A stretch of DNA of 64,000 nucleotides from Nageia nagi (GCA_050084985.1 JBITNC010000001.1:163680001-163744000); one strand, 5' to 3'; positions 47,521-60,088 are shown, counted from the stretch's first letter. The notes: generated by a model from the sequence alone, not told the origin. Numbers and translations: made by a program.

Positions 47521-48998
47521 ATTGAAGCAATCATGAAACAAGAGTTACTAAAGTTGTATCCAGCGAGCATAATTTATCCTATCAAGCATTCCACATGGAT
47601 CGCCAACTTATTACCCATTAGAAAGAAAAATGGAGATATAAGACTCTACACAGAATTCCAAAATCTGAAACAGAGCTTCTCTAAAAGACAATTATCCTTT
47701 ACCTCCAATGGAACAAAATATTACATGCAATTTTTGGCGTAAAGTGCTTTTCATTTAATGATGGTTTCTCTAGTTATAATTAGGTATGGGTTAAAGATGA
47801 AGATCAACATAAGACAACATTCACTACCAAGTGGAGAACTTCTGCCTTTTAGTGCATGTCGTTTGGTTTGTCTAATGTCGAGGCAAGTTTTGAAAGGGCT
47901 ATGGACCATGCTTTCGGCAAGCTAATCAATAAGACTATCTTGGTTTACTTAGACAATGTTACAGTGTTTTTCCATCAAAAGAAACATCATCCACAACAGC
48001 TCCAACAAGTTTTTTCCAGATGTCAAGAATTCGGGATTTCTCCCAATCCAAAGAAGTCCATATTTGTCGTGGATGAAGGAAAGTTACTAGGGCACGTTAT
48101 TTCAAAAGGACAATGGTCCATAAACCCCAAAAGAGTTGAAGCAATTGCAAAGTTGACCTTGAACTCAACTAAAAAAGTCGTGGAGTTATTCCTAGGATAG
48201 ATCAACTTCGCAAGGAGGTTCATACAAGATTTTGTAGGGATAGTGCAACCTATCACAGAAATGTTGAAAGAGGGTCTTCCTTTCATCTGGACACTTGCGC
48301 GGAAAGCCGCATTCGAGCAAATCAAATTAGCCATCATCAAGGCCCCCATATTGGTGAATCCAGACTTCAACAAGAACTTTACCTTATATGCTTATGCAGC
48401 TAAAAAGAGTGTAGCTATAGTATTGACTCAAAAGAGAGATGACAATGATGAACATCCTATTGCCTTCTTCAGTTAGACTTTGTATGACGCAGAAGAAAGG
48501 TATAGCTTCATAGAGAAACAAGTGTTTGCCATAATGAAAGCCTTAATTAAATTCAAGCACTATGTATCTCAAAGTTGTCTATCTATACTGAGTATTCATC
48601 CAGATGTGAGCGGTTACATTCTACAGGGAGAAACAGAAAATGGAAGACCCAAATGAATTTTCAAAATTCTAAAGTATGATGTGGAAATTAAACCAACCAA
48701 GGTTACAAAAGGGAGAGCCTTATGCCAATAGTTAGTGGCAGATGCTTCTTCCAAACAAGTGTGCATGCAAGAAGATTGTGAAATAAAACAGAGATACCAG
48801 ATGATTAGAATTACTAGATCACACAGATAACCAGGTATTTCAATACTGGCAAGCTTCCGGGACAGTTGAATGCCTCACAAAGGAGAAGATCCAAGCTTAA
48901 TGCCTTCAATTATACCTTGATTGAGAATGTACTATTCAGAAAGAATCATGATGGAGTGTTATTGAGATGTATACATCCGAATGAGGTTAGTAATGTAA
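47521..48998 (+). pseudogene. Ty3/gypsy reverse transcriptase, RNase H and start of integrase, broken
   Basis: Recognised blocks are the fingers segment IIYPIKHSTWIANLLPIRKK, the palm segment MSFGLSNVEASFERAMDHAF, the catalytic box as VYLDNVTVFF, the thumb-like GKLLGHVISKGQWSI, RNase H (LVNPDFNKNF to HPIAFFS), a VEIKPTKVTKG tail, and RRRSKLNAFNY at the approach to the integrase zinc finger. The usual second aspartate of the YLDD-type active site is asparagine, and several stops interrupt the frame. It is cut at about 48998 by the next insertion. Confidence 0.82.
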
Positions 48999-49721
48999 TG
49001 TACTCATGCACAATTACTTATCACAATTCCGAATTCATTTACAAAATAGGGCACAATTGTAAATGCTCAACAACCATCCAAGCATGCACTCAAGACTGAA
49101 TTATAACAACTGTAACAAGATGTGATATATAGCAGTGATGAAGCTCATACAACATGTAAAATCAACCAAACTAGGGCACAATTGCAGATTTGTAACATAA
49201 CAGTAATATGCCACCAAACCACTCTAATCCGCATACATTCTCATGCACAACGAATGATAATAGTACAACATTAATAGAAGAACATTCATTCACATTTGAA
49301 GAGCAAAATTAGAGCCAAATATCAATAATAATGACCAAGATTAAGTATAGGGCTGTAACAAGCCTGTAACAAGTTCTAGGGCAAATCCCAAAACTCCAAA
49401 AATGCACAACAAAGACTCCTAATAGCTAGCTCAAGCTTCCAAGTAGCAAGAATGGTTGGCGCAAGTCTCAAGGTGGCTCCCAAGGTCTAGCGCTAGGGCT
49501 AGAAGGTCCTCCAAAGCTAGTGCAAGCTCTCTAAGTGAATGTAAGTGAGAATAGGCCACTTCTAGGCTAGGGAGTAGCCCTAGTCCTTAAAAGGAGGATA
49601 GGGGAGCAACTCCAACTCCAAGATGATGCGAGATCAAATGCAAGAATGATGATGCTTAAGTGGTTAATCTCTCCTTTTATAGGTGCCTTTACCTTGAAAT
49701 TACCAATAATTAAACTCTGGG

Positions 49722-50347
49722 CTAACTTGGAATAAAAAAAACTTTCCCAAGAATGGGTTTACCATGTTGATGATGTGCTACTCTTTCTTCAATGTCAACT
49801 TCTAGACTTGTCACATCTTCTTCATTTGTCATGGTTCCTGCAAAAGGCTTGTGAACCAAGTCATCTTCTTGTGACAAGATCTCATCCTTTCTTTCATCAC
49901 ATTCTTCCTTCAAGGGTTTATTGATGATCTCAACCATGTCATCAATTCCAATAATCATAGAAATCTCATTCGATTGGTCTATTACAGCCATTGTTTTGTT
50001 CTTTTCCTCATGCTCAACATTATCAATAGTAGTTGTATGCATACCCATAAAATTATTTTGGAATATCATCATACATACCTCATGAGATAGGGTGTTTTCT
50101 TCATGTGATTCGAATTGCTCTTCTTCTCTAATCTCCCCATTCTTTTTCTCAAAACGCTCACGGATCTTTTGGCTAACGTCTTTGAAAGTGATGATGTGTT
50201 TGAGGCCCAAAGTGGTAAGGCCAGGTGGAGTGAAGCATACTGAATTGCATCCGTCTCATTCATCAAACGAAGGGTGAAGTATGTTCTCATCTTTTGTAGC
50301 CATACTTCGATGGTCATGTTGCTTCCTTTGAACATGGGCACTTGCAA
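49722..50347 (-). pseudogene. gag-like gene of family F, frameshifted
   Basis: On the minus strand the ORF starts MQVPMFKGSNMTIEVWLQKM, a gypsy gag N-terminal-type segment, and is followed in another frame by an acidic, E/D-rich tail ending near 49722. A frameshift near 50140 joins the two. No zinc knuckle or protease was seen. Confidence 0.6.
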
Positions 50348-50692
50348 TTGTTTATAGTACTTGCTTCCTTAGTCAATCTTCTTCCCAAAAAACTTCAAAT
50401 ATCCCTCAAATGAAACCACTTGTCGAAATTCATCACTTTTTGCTTGGTATTATGCGAAATGGTCATCCATCTCATCGCCTTGTCTTTTGTTGCTTTCTTG
50501 CTATTGAAAGAATGTGGGTGATAGGTGGGTGGCATCCTCTTGTCCATGCGTGGCTGATCTTGTCATTCCTTGACGGGGTTGAGAGAGCCCATCAACTTTG
50601 TTGACTAACTGAGCTAGCAAATCAACCATAGACTTCAACTGTCTTGAAGAATTTCCATCTTTCAAATCCTTCACAGGTTGGCAAGATTTAGA

Positions 50693-50704
50693 GCTTTAAT
50701 ACCA
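50693..50704 (-). promoter_or_regulatory. Decayed primer-binding site of family F
   Basis: The minus strand reads TGGTATTAAAGC. This differs from the initiator-Met site TGGTATCAGAGC by one C-to-T and one G-to-A change, typical of old methylated elements. Confidence 0.6.
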
Positions 50705-51779
50705 TCATAATGTACCTTTCTAGGGTTTATCCAATTTAGCACTCAATTCCATATTTATTCACAAATTAGGGCATCAATGAACATGCTCATCAACCATCCA
50801 AACATGCGCTCAAAACTGGAATATAACAGCAGTAGCCAAATCTGATATAAAGCTCTTATAACATGTGAATATGACCAAAACTAGGGCACAAATCAGATCT
50901 GTTACATAACAGAAATATAGCTCCAAAAGTACTCAATTAGCATACATTTCCGTGCACAAAGAAGATAATAGCATAGCATAAATATATAGTAACATTCATT
51001 CACATTCAAGATGCAATATGAGAGCCAATATCATCAATAATCAACCAAGAATAAGTGTAGGGTTATAACAAGCTTGTAACAAGTTCTAGGACAAAGCCCA
51101 AGACTCCAAAATGCTCATTCTAGACTCCTCAAGGTTGGTGTAAGTCCCAAGAAGGCTCCCAAGCTAGGTACAAGTCTCAAGATGTCTCCAAATGGCTGGT
51201 GCAAGCTCCCAAGTGGCAAGAATGATAGGCGCAAGCTCTCCAAGAGATGTAGAAGTGTAGATGAGCCACTTCTAGGCTAGGGAGTATCCCTACGCCCTAG
51301 AAGGTAGAGAAGGTAATCATCCTTAAGCTCTAAATGATCCAAGATCGAATGCACAAGATGATGTCTTCAAATGAGGTGCTCACTTCCCTTTTATAGAAGT
51401 CCAATTCTAATTTGTGGTTGGTCGACCCAACCTAGAAATATAAATAACTCTTAATTGACAAATGACTCCTCCTAAGATAGACATTGGGTGATTAAGGAAT
51501 AATATATTTCCTTATTACAAACATGACCCATTTTTATTAAAAAATAATAAAGACTCCTAATCTAAATATAATTCACTCCTAATACCCCTCATAGGGCTAG
51601 ACCATTAATTATAAGTATCACAAACGACACAAAATATAATATTAATAAACTAGGTTCCGCACGCATGATAGTAGGAAATTGGCTTTGGGGGCGAACCTTC
51701 AAAAGTCCATATCTTCCCCGTTTCTTACAGAACCATGTCATGTGACCTGTCAAAACGATTGGCATAAGATTCTCTATCT

Positions 51780-51960
51780 ATTCCAGAACACAAATCGACG
51801 ATCCATGGATTGTGATGAAAGTTATGCCTTCAACAAGGTTTCTTGAAATTGGGGATATTAAAGCAAAGTTCAAACAAGGAAATTTTGTATTAAAGTGGGA
51901 CGAGGAGCAGGCTAAACTTGGTAAGCATCAAAAGTGTGATTCTCTATGAAGGAATGCAAT
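51780..51960 (+). pseudogene. 3' end of gypsy integrase region
   Basis: The translated segment FKQGNFVLKWDEEQAKLGKH is characteristic of the region after the integrase core in plant gypsy pol. The integrase core is missing, lost or displaced by the family F insertion. It belongs to the same plus-strand element as 47521-48998. Confidence 0.65.
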
Positions 51961-52319
51961 GCATATGAGTTGGCACGAATGGATGGTCATATGTTGTCGA
52001 TTAACATCGACGGCCAACATTTGAAACATTATGCCACGTCATAAGCGAGACACGCTGCCACTTAGTGGGTATATGATATGTTAATACGGTTTGTTTTGAA
52101 AAGTGTGAAAATTAGTTAGGATATTAATTAGGATACAATCACTTGCATTAGGTTCATTCCCCTAGCTGTGTAATTATGGCTAAGTAAGTTTTCAATTAAG
52201 TTGTTATGCCTTTACATAAATTGTCCCCACTCTCATAGTTTCCAAATCAAGAACTCAACATCCAACTATTTTTTAATGTTCGTGCTCAAATATCGACCAA
52301 GAACCATTAAGAAAGCCAA

Positions 52320-54110
52320 GTGTAGAGGAAGGGTGATAAATTGCAGAAATTTCACCGAGGAAGGTGCTCAATAAAGCCAATATCATGGGTAGAAAGAAGA
52401 TTGATGGCCCTCAACGAACAAACAAGGTGGCAAATTTCATGAACATAGAGATTCATGGGAACTACAAGAATTTGAAGAAGACAAACGGAGAACGGTCCGC
52501 AATAGTAGCTCTAATAATAATAGGTATGCCCCTAAGGGATCAAATATTTCATTCCAAAAAACTCACCCCTGTCCTAAATTACTATTTGCTTTAGAAGGAA
52601 GAGTAAATTTTGACCAGTATTGCATTGAAAATGAAAATGGTCAAAAGATTTTAGATATGTCACAAACTACAATAGTGGTCGCTCATCCCTTTTCTATAGA
52701 AACCCCTTTGAAAACCATTAGGATGAATGAGAGAATGAAGCACTACAAGCCACATATGTTAGATTGGTTGAATGAACATGCTATAAGCATTGTCCCAAGC
52801 ATGCCAACACAGGACAATACCACTAGCGCGTTCAAGTTCGGCCTGCAAATTATTTTGTCCATGCTCACCACAATGTTCGAGTGGAAGACTGACAAAGGAG
52901 TAAAAAGATAGCAGTTGGCTCTAGCATATGCTATTACAACCCTTCAACAACCTATGTTGTTCAATTGAGCTGAATATTTATCTTCATATATCAAATAGAG
53001 GTTCAACACTCTCACACAATTGCCTTCTTTTCACTATGGCTCATATATTTGTTGGTTGTTTGTGTATCAATACTCAAAAAGATTCCCTAGGTTGTAGTTG
53101 AAAATGCAAGGTGAAGATGGAAAGCCTCAACCAATGGACCAGTGGACAAACAAGATGAGCCTTAACAACTCTTATTATGACTTTGTGCGATTTTTCTTGG
53201 GCCCTACACTTTCACTAATAAAAGGAGCTCCAATTCCATGCCTTCCTACTGATGCCATGAGCAGACTAAGAACCCATCTGGCCAAAGGACTTTACGAAGA
53301 AATATACTATCATACGACTATATGGATTCAATGGAAGGGCCATGCGACTTCCCTTTTATGTTACCAATTGGGTATTCGGAATGGAATACTATCGACAAAT
53401 GGATAACATAGAAATGAATTAGGGAAGCAGTAGGGGAAAGAAGAGCATATACAAACCTCCATTTGCTTATAAAGGTATTACCATCAAAGCCAAATATTGT
53501 TGGTCCTTGATTAACACAAGGATGCACAAGCTACAACTTTGAGAGGTTGATGTAGCATGGGATTATGATCTCAATGGAGTCTTCACTAATAAACTTTACA
53601 GCATCAATTCCAAGCCTACCAAGTTTCATGTTGTCTTGGGGCCAGAGTATGAATAATTCCGAAATAACACAAAGGATGGCCCCCTTTTAACAGATACCAA
53701 TGGAGAGGTTGTTCCCAAGGCAAAATGGAGAAACTTTTATCAAAAGGTTAAAGACTTTGACCCAGAAAATGCCAAAGAACTGTCGAAAAACTTATTGGCT
53801 AATTTGGAGAACAGTAGCTGGAGCTTACAAAAGCAATAGGCTTTCATCCAATACCGAACAGTCTCAGACCTGGTCTGCACCTTGGAACTGCAATTGGGAC
53901 ATCAAATTCAGCAAATATTATGACAAAGAGAATGTGGTCCAACCAAGGAGAAAGCTAAGAAGAATAAAAAACGAGTTGAAAGATCCAGGGAAGAAGCCCA
54001 TCTCAGATCAAGAGCTACGAAGGGAAACGAAAAGTAAAAGCACTAATGCAATTTCTCAAACAAATAAGCAAATTCCTTCAAGCCGACCACCACATCTAGC
54101 CTAGAAGGAC
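52320..54110 (+). pseudogene. Unidentified broken ORF downstream of gypsy pol
   Basis: A series of open segments on the same strand (52364-52594, 52657-52911, 53098-53406, 53700-54104) reads as one gene with stops and shifts. Residues such as GPTLSLIKGAPIPCLPTD look protein-like. The C-terminal part is lysine/arginine rich. I do not recognise the family. It may be an extra ORF 3' of integrase in the same element or an independent insertion. Confidence 0.45.
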
Positions 54111-54117
54111 ATAAACA

Positions 54118-55210
54118 TGCATTCAACACCTCCATTTGCCAATGTTAGGGTTAGAGTGCAAAATACAAGCAATTACAACCTCACAATGCCAACGTCTGGC
54201 TACAATATACATGAAATAGGAAATACACCACAACGTTGCAATATGAAAGCATACACAAGACAAATATTGAGATCCAAATGCCCAACGGTTGTATAGACAA
54301 TAAATAATGAAAAATGATACAATGCCAAGCCCCCAAGGCTAGATGTTGGCCTTCAAGGGCCCAACTAGGGCATGATGTGTATCTCTTACTATTGGACGGA
54401 GGGATGATGTGTGGGACTATCTTGCTCCCTCAAAATCAGAATCCTCTCCACCGAAGAGGCCTCCTCAAACCCTGGAAACCACTAAAGGTAGAAGCTCAAC
54501 CTCAGAATACCACCGGATGGGCTAGGGTGTTACACCAAAGCCGTAGACTAACAGAATCCCTTAGACTACTAATCCTCCTAGATGTTGCACCTAGGGATCT
54601 TGCTTAGCGTTGCGCTAAGTCTTCTATACTCTGGACAGTATGAGTGATAATAATAATTTTGTATATTCAGCAATAAGGCTCCAAGAGCTAATATAGCTTT
54701 CCTGGATCTAGATCTCACCTCAATGTCATCACCCAGTCCCCTCATGTTGGCACCTAGGAGTCAATCCAGCCCAACGTAGGTATTTGGGCCTCCCTCATGC
54801 TCCACGTGGGTCCAAGAATGCATGCATGGGTCTAGGAGGCATGCGTGGCCATTTAGGGGGGCAACGTGGGTGTCATGGGCCAACGTGGGGATCTAGAAGT
54901 CTCCCCAAGACTGGGGCATGTGTACAAATGCTCCCAATCTCAACATTGGGGCCATTAAGTGCTCATCCATCCACTAAGTGCTAAATAGACCTTGGGATTC
55001 CCACAATCATGTATCGGGATCTCCAAGTACATTAAAACACTCTAATCTATACTTGGGAGGGAGACATCCCACTTGGGGCTCACAATGGGATCTAATGACC
55101 CATTAAATCTTCTATCCCAAGTACTAACTTAAAGCGCAATTAAATATAATACAAAGGTGGAATCCACTAGATTCTAGAATTAAGTACAATAATGCAAGGG
55201 GGATGTCACA
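54118..55210 (-). mobile_element. Family C LTR, minus strand
   Basis: Read on the minus strand it starts TGTGACATCCCCCTTGC at 55210 and ends near GGTGTTGAATGCA at 54118. It aligns with 1-330 and 1565-1695 and, in opposite orientation, with 55990-57120. No target duplication was found. Confidence 0.75.
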
Positions 55211-55214
55211 CTCA

Positions 55215-55555
55215 CACCCCACATTGGGCTTGGAGAGGCTTAGGCACCCAATGTCAAACATGGAGGAGTTTCAATACCCCATGTTGGGCTTGGAGAGGTT
55301 TGGGCACCCAACGATGGACACTAGGGAGTCTTGTCATCCCACATCGAAACTGAAAGGGCTTGGGCACCCAACAATGAAAACAGAAGAATCTTGGCATTGC
55401 CGGTTAAGCATGGAAGGGCCACAGCATCTCACGTTAAGTCTGGAGGGAGTCTGGCACCCCACGTTGGATATAAGGGAGAATTGGAGCCCAACGTTGGAAA
55501 TAGGAGGAGTTTGGCACCCAACGTTGAGCTTGGGGAAGTCTTGGCATCAGCCATG
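55215..55555 (+). repeat. Eleven-unit 30-bp repeat with ten-residue periodicity
   Basis: Units start at 55215, 55245, 55275 and so on to 55515 in exact 30-bp register, most beginning CACCCAACG or CACCCCACG. One frame is open through the array and reads as decapeptides such as HPTLGLERLR, HPTMDTRESC and HPTLDIRENW. The units differ by many substitutions but almost no indels, so length is better kept than sequence. Confidence 0.88.
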
Positions 55556-55975
55556 GAGCAAAGGCTCCACCTTTTTTCACTCATGCTTGCTCCTCTTGAT
55601 GTTTTTGCGAGTATATCTCTCAAGAGTCTTCCACATGATCACTACCGCAATCGGATGCCAAGTATGGGCATATGCATCAGCATTTCTACATACAATCTTG
55701 TGTCTTCTAAGCATTGTGGCACCAGAATGTTTGTAGACATTTTTGTGCTTAATGTGAATTGCCAAAAACAAATTAAACCTCAGCAACATATCAGAGTTTT
55801 TGCATGCAACGTTGATACATGAGAAGGGAACCCAATATTTCACACAGAGCCTTCATCATGGGGGAGATTCATTGAAGTTGCATTCCACTTCAGTAGATTG
55901 CAGTTGACAAAGCCAAATGATCCTTGGAAGACAATATTTTGTGGCATTCTACAATTGCTTGAGGGCAAGCAATTC

Positions 55976-55989
55976 GAGAGTGGAGGCTT
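55976..55989 (+). promoter_or_regulatory. Polypurine tract before the family C LTR
   Basis: The tract gagagtggaggctt precedes TGTAACACC at 55990 and matches the tract of the family A element (gagaggggaggctt). Confidence 0.7.
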
Positions 55990-57120
55990 TGTAACACCCC
56001 TTTTTTGTAAAATATAATTAATTATAGAATCCTACGAATTCCCCTTTGTAAAGATTTATTTATTTATGCATTAGTTGTTAGTAATTGGGATAGAAATTAT
56101 AAAGGTCCGTTGGACCCCACTGTGAGCCCCAAGTGGAACGTCTTCCTCCCAAGCGTAGGCTAGCATTATTTAATGTTATTTTATGTACTTGGAGATCCTG
56201 AGAATTGATTGTGGGAATCCCAAGGCCTTATATGGACATGTAAATAGGATCTAGGCGCATGTATGACTCCTATGTACCCAATGCATGACATGAGGGACTT
56301 CTAGGACCCCAATGTTGGACTTGAAGGCATCCCATCACCCCAAGAGGCCCACGTCACATATTAGGGAGGCTCTACACCTCATGCATGGGCATTTATAACA
56401 TGTTTGAGGCATTTGAGGGCCCCTAGGAGGCTCACGTTGGGTAGGCTAGGCATGGATGATTCCAAGGTGATGTTCTAGATCCAAGCTTGAGCTATATTAG
56501 GCATTGGAGCATCATTGCATGGATATACCTGATTTGACAATATTTCTCCTACCGTCCAATGGACACAAGTCTTAGTGCAGAGTCAAGCAATTTTCCCCTA
56601 GGTGCAACATCTAGGAGGGTTAGCAGGCAGAGGCATCTTGCTAATCTATGGCTAAGGTGTAGCATCTTAGTCCATATGGTGGCATTATGAGGTCAAACTT
56701 CTACCTTTAGTGGTTTCCAAGTGTGGGAGTTCTGCAACAAAGCATCTAGGCTTGAGGAAGTGAGGTTGTCCCATCTGTGGCACCAGCAGTGATCACATTT
56801 GTATGTTCGTTGTGCCCTAGTTGGCTTCTTGGAGGCCAATGTTGGGCCCTTTGGGCTAGGTATTATATATTTGTCATTCTTCATCATTATTACAGTCGTG
56901 GACATCTTGGATCTCAATATTTGTCTCCGTGTTTGATTTGTATGCTTCCACAATTGCAATGTTGGAGTGTTTTGGTGCATTTATGCTTGTATGTGTGAGA
57001 TGTTGGCATTCTGGGATTTTTTATGCTTAATTGTGATGCTTTAGTCTAGACATGGGTGTACACATTACATCTTTTTGCACTTGAGATTGTGTTTGGGATC
57101 TTGCAGGCGTCCACATTACA
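55990..57120 (+). mobile_element. Family C LTR, plus strand (3' LTR of a truncated element)
   Basis: It begins TGTAACACCCC and ends near CACATTACA. It aligns with 21648-22566 and with the complements of 1-1695 and 54118-55210. The end is approximate because a similar 'cacattacat' occurs twice (57061 and 57111). Confidence 0.75.
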
Positions 57121-57138
57121 TCCTTTTGCCAAACTTCG

Positions 57139-57417
57139 ATGAATGAGGGGTCTCGTAGGAGGGCAAAAGACAAACCTCTCCCCCTATTCGACCCACCAAG
57201 AGGCGACTACATGATACCCATATTCCTTCGAGGACTCAGCAAATACATCCTTCTTCAGTGTTGCTACAAGCTTAGATTCCAGAGATTGGGGAGATCCCAC
57301 CATGGCAGCACCATTAAGAGCATTTTCATGTTCTCCCCTAGTTTGTCCATGAGCAGACTCTTCTTGACTGACATCAACAATATAGTGGTCCTTTTTATAT
57401 TCTCTTCTTACTTCTAG
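57139..57417 (+). CDS. Hypothetical 92-codon ORF after the family C LTR
   Basis: The ORF starts MNEGSRRRAKDK, begins about 20 bp after the LTR end, and has no stop for 92 codons. It could be the start of a gag-like gene, but no motif or repeat partner supports this. Chance cannot be excluded. Confidence 0.2.
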   Translation: MNEGSRRRAKDKPLPLFDPPRGDYMIPIFLRGLSKYILLQCCYKLRFQRLGRSHHGSTIKSIFMFSPSLSMSRLFLTDINNIVVLFIFSSYF

Positions 57418-57420
57418 GGT

Positions 57421-60088
57421 TTTGACCCCTTATTGTAGCTTTTAGTTGATTTTAGCTTTAGTGGGGACCATATTGGACCCTAATGGCTACTTTGCCACTC
57501 TTGCATACTCTAGTCCCATTGATTGTTTTTGGTCACTTGTGTAGATTAATATATTTTCTTTCTTTTTGCAATAGTATATGCCAGTGAAAGACATAATCGA
57601 CACACATGGTATCTAGCAAAAAATGAACATGTGAATGTTAATTCAAAGGGCAAAATGACAAAATTTGGAAAAGTTTGAAATTGCACCCCAAGCTAATTTT
57701 TCATGAAGACTCTAGAACTATAAACAAATTACATTGGAAATGAGCTAAAATTTAGATCACAATTCCAAAACCTAATCTTCTTCAACCTCATCATGAATTT
57801 CGCATCTAATATCCTAAAATTGTTAAATTACTTCCCTAAACCCATAGAAAACCTTAATCCTTTAATTAAGCTTTGATGGATACTTCAAATAGCTCTAGTA
57901 TAATGAGAGATTATTCACGATTGTTAAGGAATCGAATGCCATGATAACTAACAAAAAGCAAAATTGGATCGAAATAAAATATACAATACAAAAGAAATAA
58001 TGTGTAAGAATTGGGATGGCTGGTTAAGCCCAAAAATACAATAATAATTACTGATGAACAAGATGACTTTAAATGAGCAAACACGTCTTCTATATATAGG
58101 TACAAGTTCTCCACAATAAAGAAGAATTCACATACTCCTAGAAAAGTATGCTATGATCTAAGTGAAATTACAACCTCCAATAGGTTTTCACCCATGGATC
58201 AAGTCATACAAATGCAACATTAACAAATGAGAGTTAAGCATATTTCCATTGTATTCAGAAATGCTAAATGTTAATAAACAAATGATTGACACTTGACACT
58301 GAGTCTAGCTTAACATCCAGCAAACACCACATTAGATAAAGGATTATAACCATCACAAATATCCCAAGGATAACCACTCCAAGGCTAGCGCCATCTTTGT
58401 GTGAGAATACAACAATCTTGAGTTCTATGCCTCCAAGGGCAAAACGTTCATCCCTACTACCTTTAGTTGGACTTTTCAATTTTTCCACTACCCATTCTTA
58501 TATACCTTATAACTCCCATGCACCACTACAACCTTGCATGCATGTAAATGTTATTCTTTGTGCATTGCCTGGATTGTATTTTCATATGATATCTATGCCA
58601 TCCCACAGGTAGTGAGTCAATCGGCTAAGATGTATGCAATCCATCAAATGCATTATGCCATTGCTAATCTCACAGGATAATCAAGACACAGACAAACCAG
58701 CTAGAGGGCACTTCTTTTGCAGCTAACACAAAGCATTTCCTTTTGTAACTATAAAACTTTCAACTACATTCATTCCTATCCCAAGCAAATACCAGCTAGC
58801 ACGTGTCTAGGGTTGGATAGATAACCATGACACAGAATAAAGTACAGATAAATTAGATTTTCATATTCAAATAGCATAATCTCTATCTAGACAAGGAAAA
58901 AGGTATACAAAAATCATGCTTATGGATTACAGACCTTTCAAGGAGCAATTGATTCCAGGGCATTGGATGAACAATAATTTTGTCCTCTTTCAAGTAGAGA
59001 AGCAACAACAAAAATATTACAATAAAAATATTCCTCTGAGAGTCCACCCAGATCTTAAAATTATGATTGCATTTGGAAAAAAGCAACCATAATAATGTCC
59101 TTCCCTCACCTAATGTGAAAGAAGCTATCTATCAACCAGAACAATATGAAAACACTACAAAATATCCAGCATGCATATTCACAACTCTCAGATCCATCCT
59201 CCTCAAAGTATTTCTTCTGATCCAAGCTGTTTCTTTGCCTTTGAGGTAAGAGGACACTTCCCATTCCTCTTCCACTCAAATTTCCTTTCCACTTCCTCAC
59301 CAAAAAATGTCATTTTTCTCTTCTTATTTTGTGGGCCATATATTATCAAGTATCAATGTTTTATGATATATATTTAAGCAATTTTTTATTACCTTAGGCC
59401 TTAGGATAACTTTTTCCCTTCCCTTTTCTTGAAAACATTGGCTGATGTCCCCTATATAGTATACATCACATCAATATTGAGTTAAGAAAGCAAATATTCA
59501 ACTGTTTCATGCTACACTTTGAGGTTGTACCACGTGCTGGGCAAGAATCCCAGTCTATTTTTTATGCATTTCAGTTACTACTATCTGAAGATAAAGAATC
59601 CATTAGAAGCATGTACAGGTCATTCAAATCTAGTTATATTCTCTTCAAATGTTCAAATTTTGCATTGAAAAGCCTCAATAATGGTGCCTTTCTCGTGCAG
59701 TTGATTTGGAATAAACACAACTTTGAAGTTATGTCCCACTTTCTCTAACTGGTTTGTTCACCCAACAACCATTGAAGTTCTGCCACACTTCTAAATGTTA
59801 AAATAAGGGAGCTTTTTACATCCATTAAAATGATAATTTGCACAATAAGAAGTGTACAAGAGAAAGACTAAACCGTCCTGCAATCAAGCTTAAAAGCAAC
59901 CCAAATGTGTGTCAAGTAAAAAGCTCCAACTGCTTGGATAATACTATGCTTAATTTGAACTCAAGCAAGAAAATAGGAATCAAATAATAAATTTATCTTA
60001 CAACCTTAAAACCTATCATAATAAATACATTTTTATTTGGACACTTTCCAAAAATGTAAAATCATAAAGAATGGGTCTTGTAGCTGAC
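57421..60088. other. Intronic AT-rich sequence without recognised genes
   Basis: Only short ORFs without motifs are present, and I see no repeat from the families above. It forms the 5' part of the giant intron. Confidence 0.45.

Larger units (their letters stand above)
48999..51660 (-). mobile_element. Family F gag-only LTR element, minus strand
   Basis: Two related LTRs lie at 48999-49730 and 50711-about 51660. They share 'acaagttctagg', 'caagtggcaagaatg' or a near variant, and 'ccacttctaggctagggagta'. Each has a TATA-like site on the minus strand. On the minus strand the right LTR is followed by a decayed initiator-Met primer site and a gag-like ORF, and pol is absent. The left LTR seems to lack its U3 beyond the TATA region. 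The right limit is approximate and no target duplication was found. It interrupts the gypsy pol gene. Confidence 0.7.
55211..55989 (+). mobile_element. 3' internal remnant of a family A/C-related element
   Basis: The segment holds eleven 30-bp repeats, then sequence aligning with 9085-9158 of the family A element ('gatccttggaagacaa', 'ttgcttgagggcaagcaatt'). It ends in the purine tract gagagtggaggctt at 55976-55989, directly before an LTR. It is the end of an element whose 5' part is missing. Confidence 0.75.
29362..60088 (-). other. Giant intron of the NDUFAF2-like gene (about 30.7 kb)
   Basis: The interval runs from the donor CCAG/GTCAGC of exon a (60088) to the acceptor of exon b (29362). 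It contains D copy 2, E copy 2, a hAT transposon, gypsy pol fragments, a gag-only element, family C LTRs and unique sequence. The ends that look unique are 29362-31493 and about 57421-60088. Exon phase on both sides agrees, which supports a single real intron. Confidence 0.75.
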
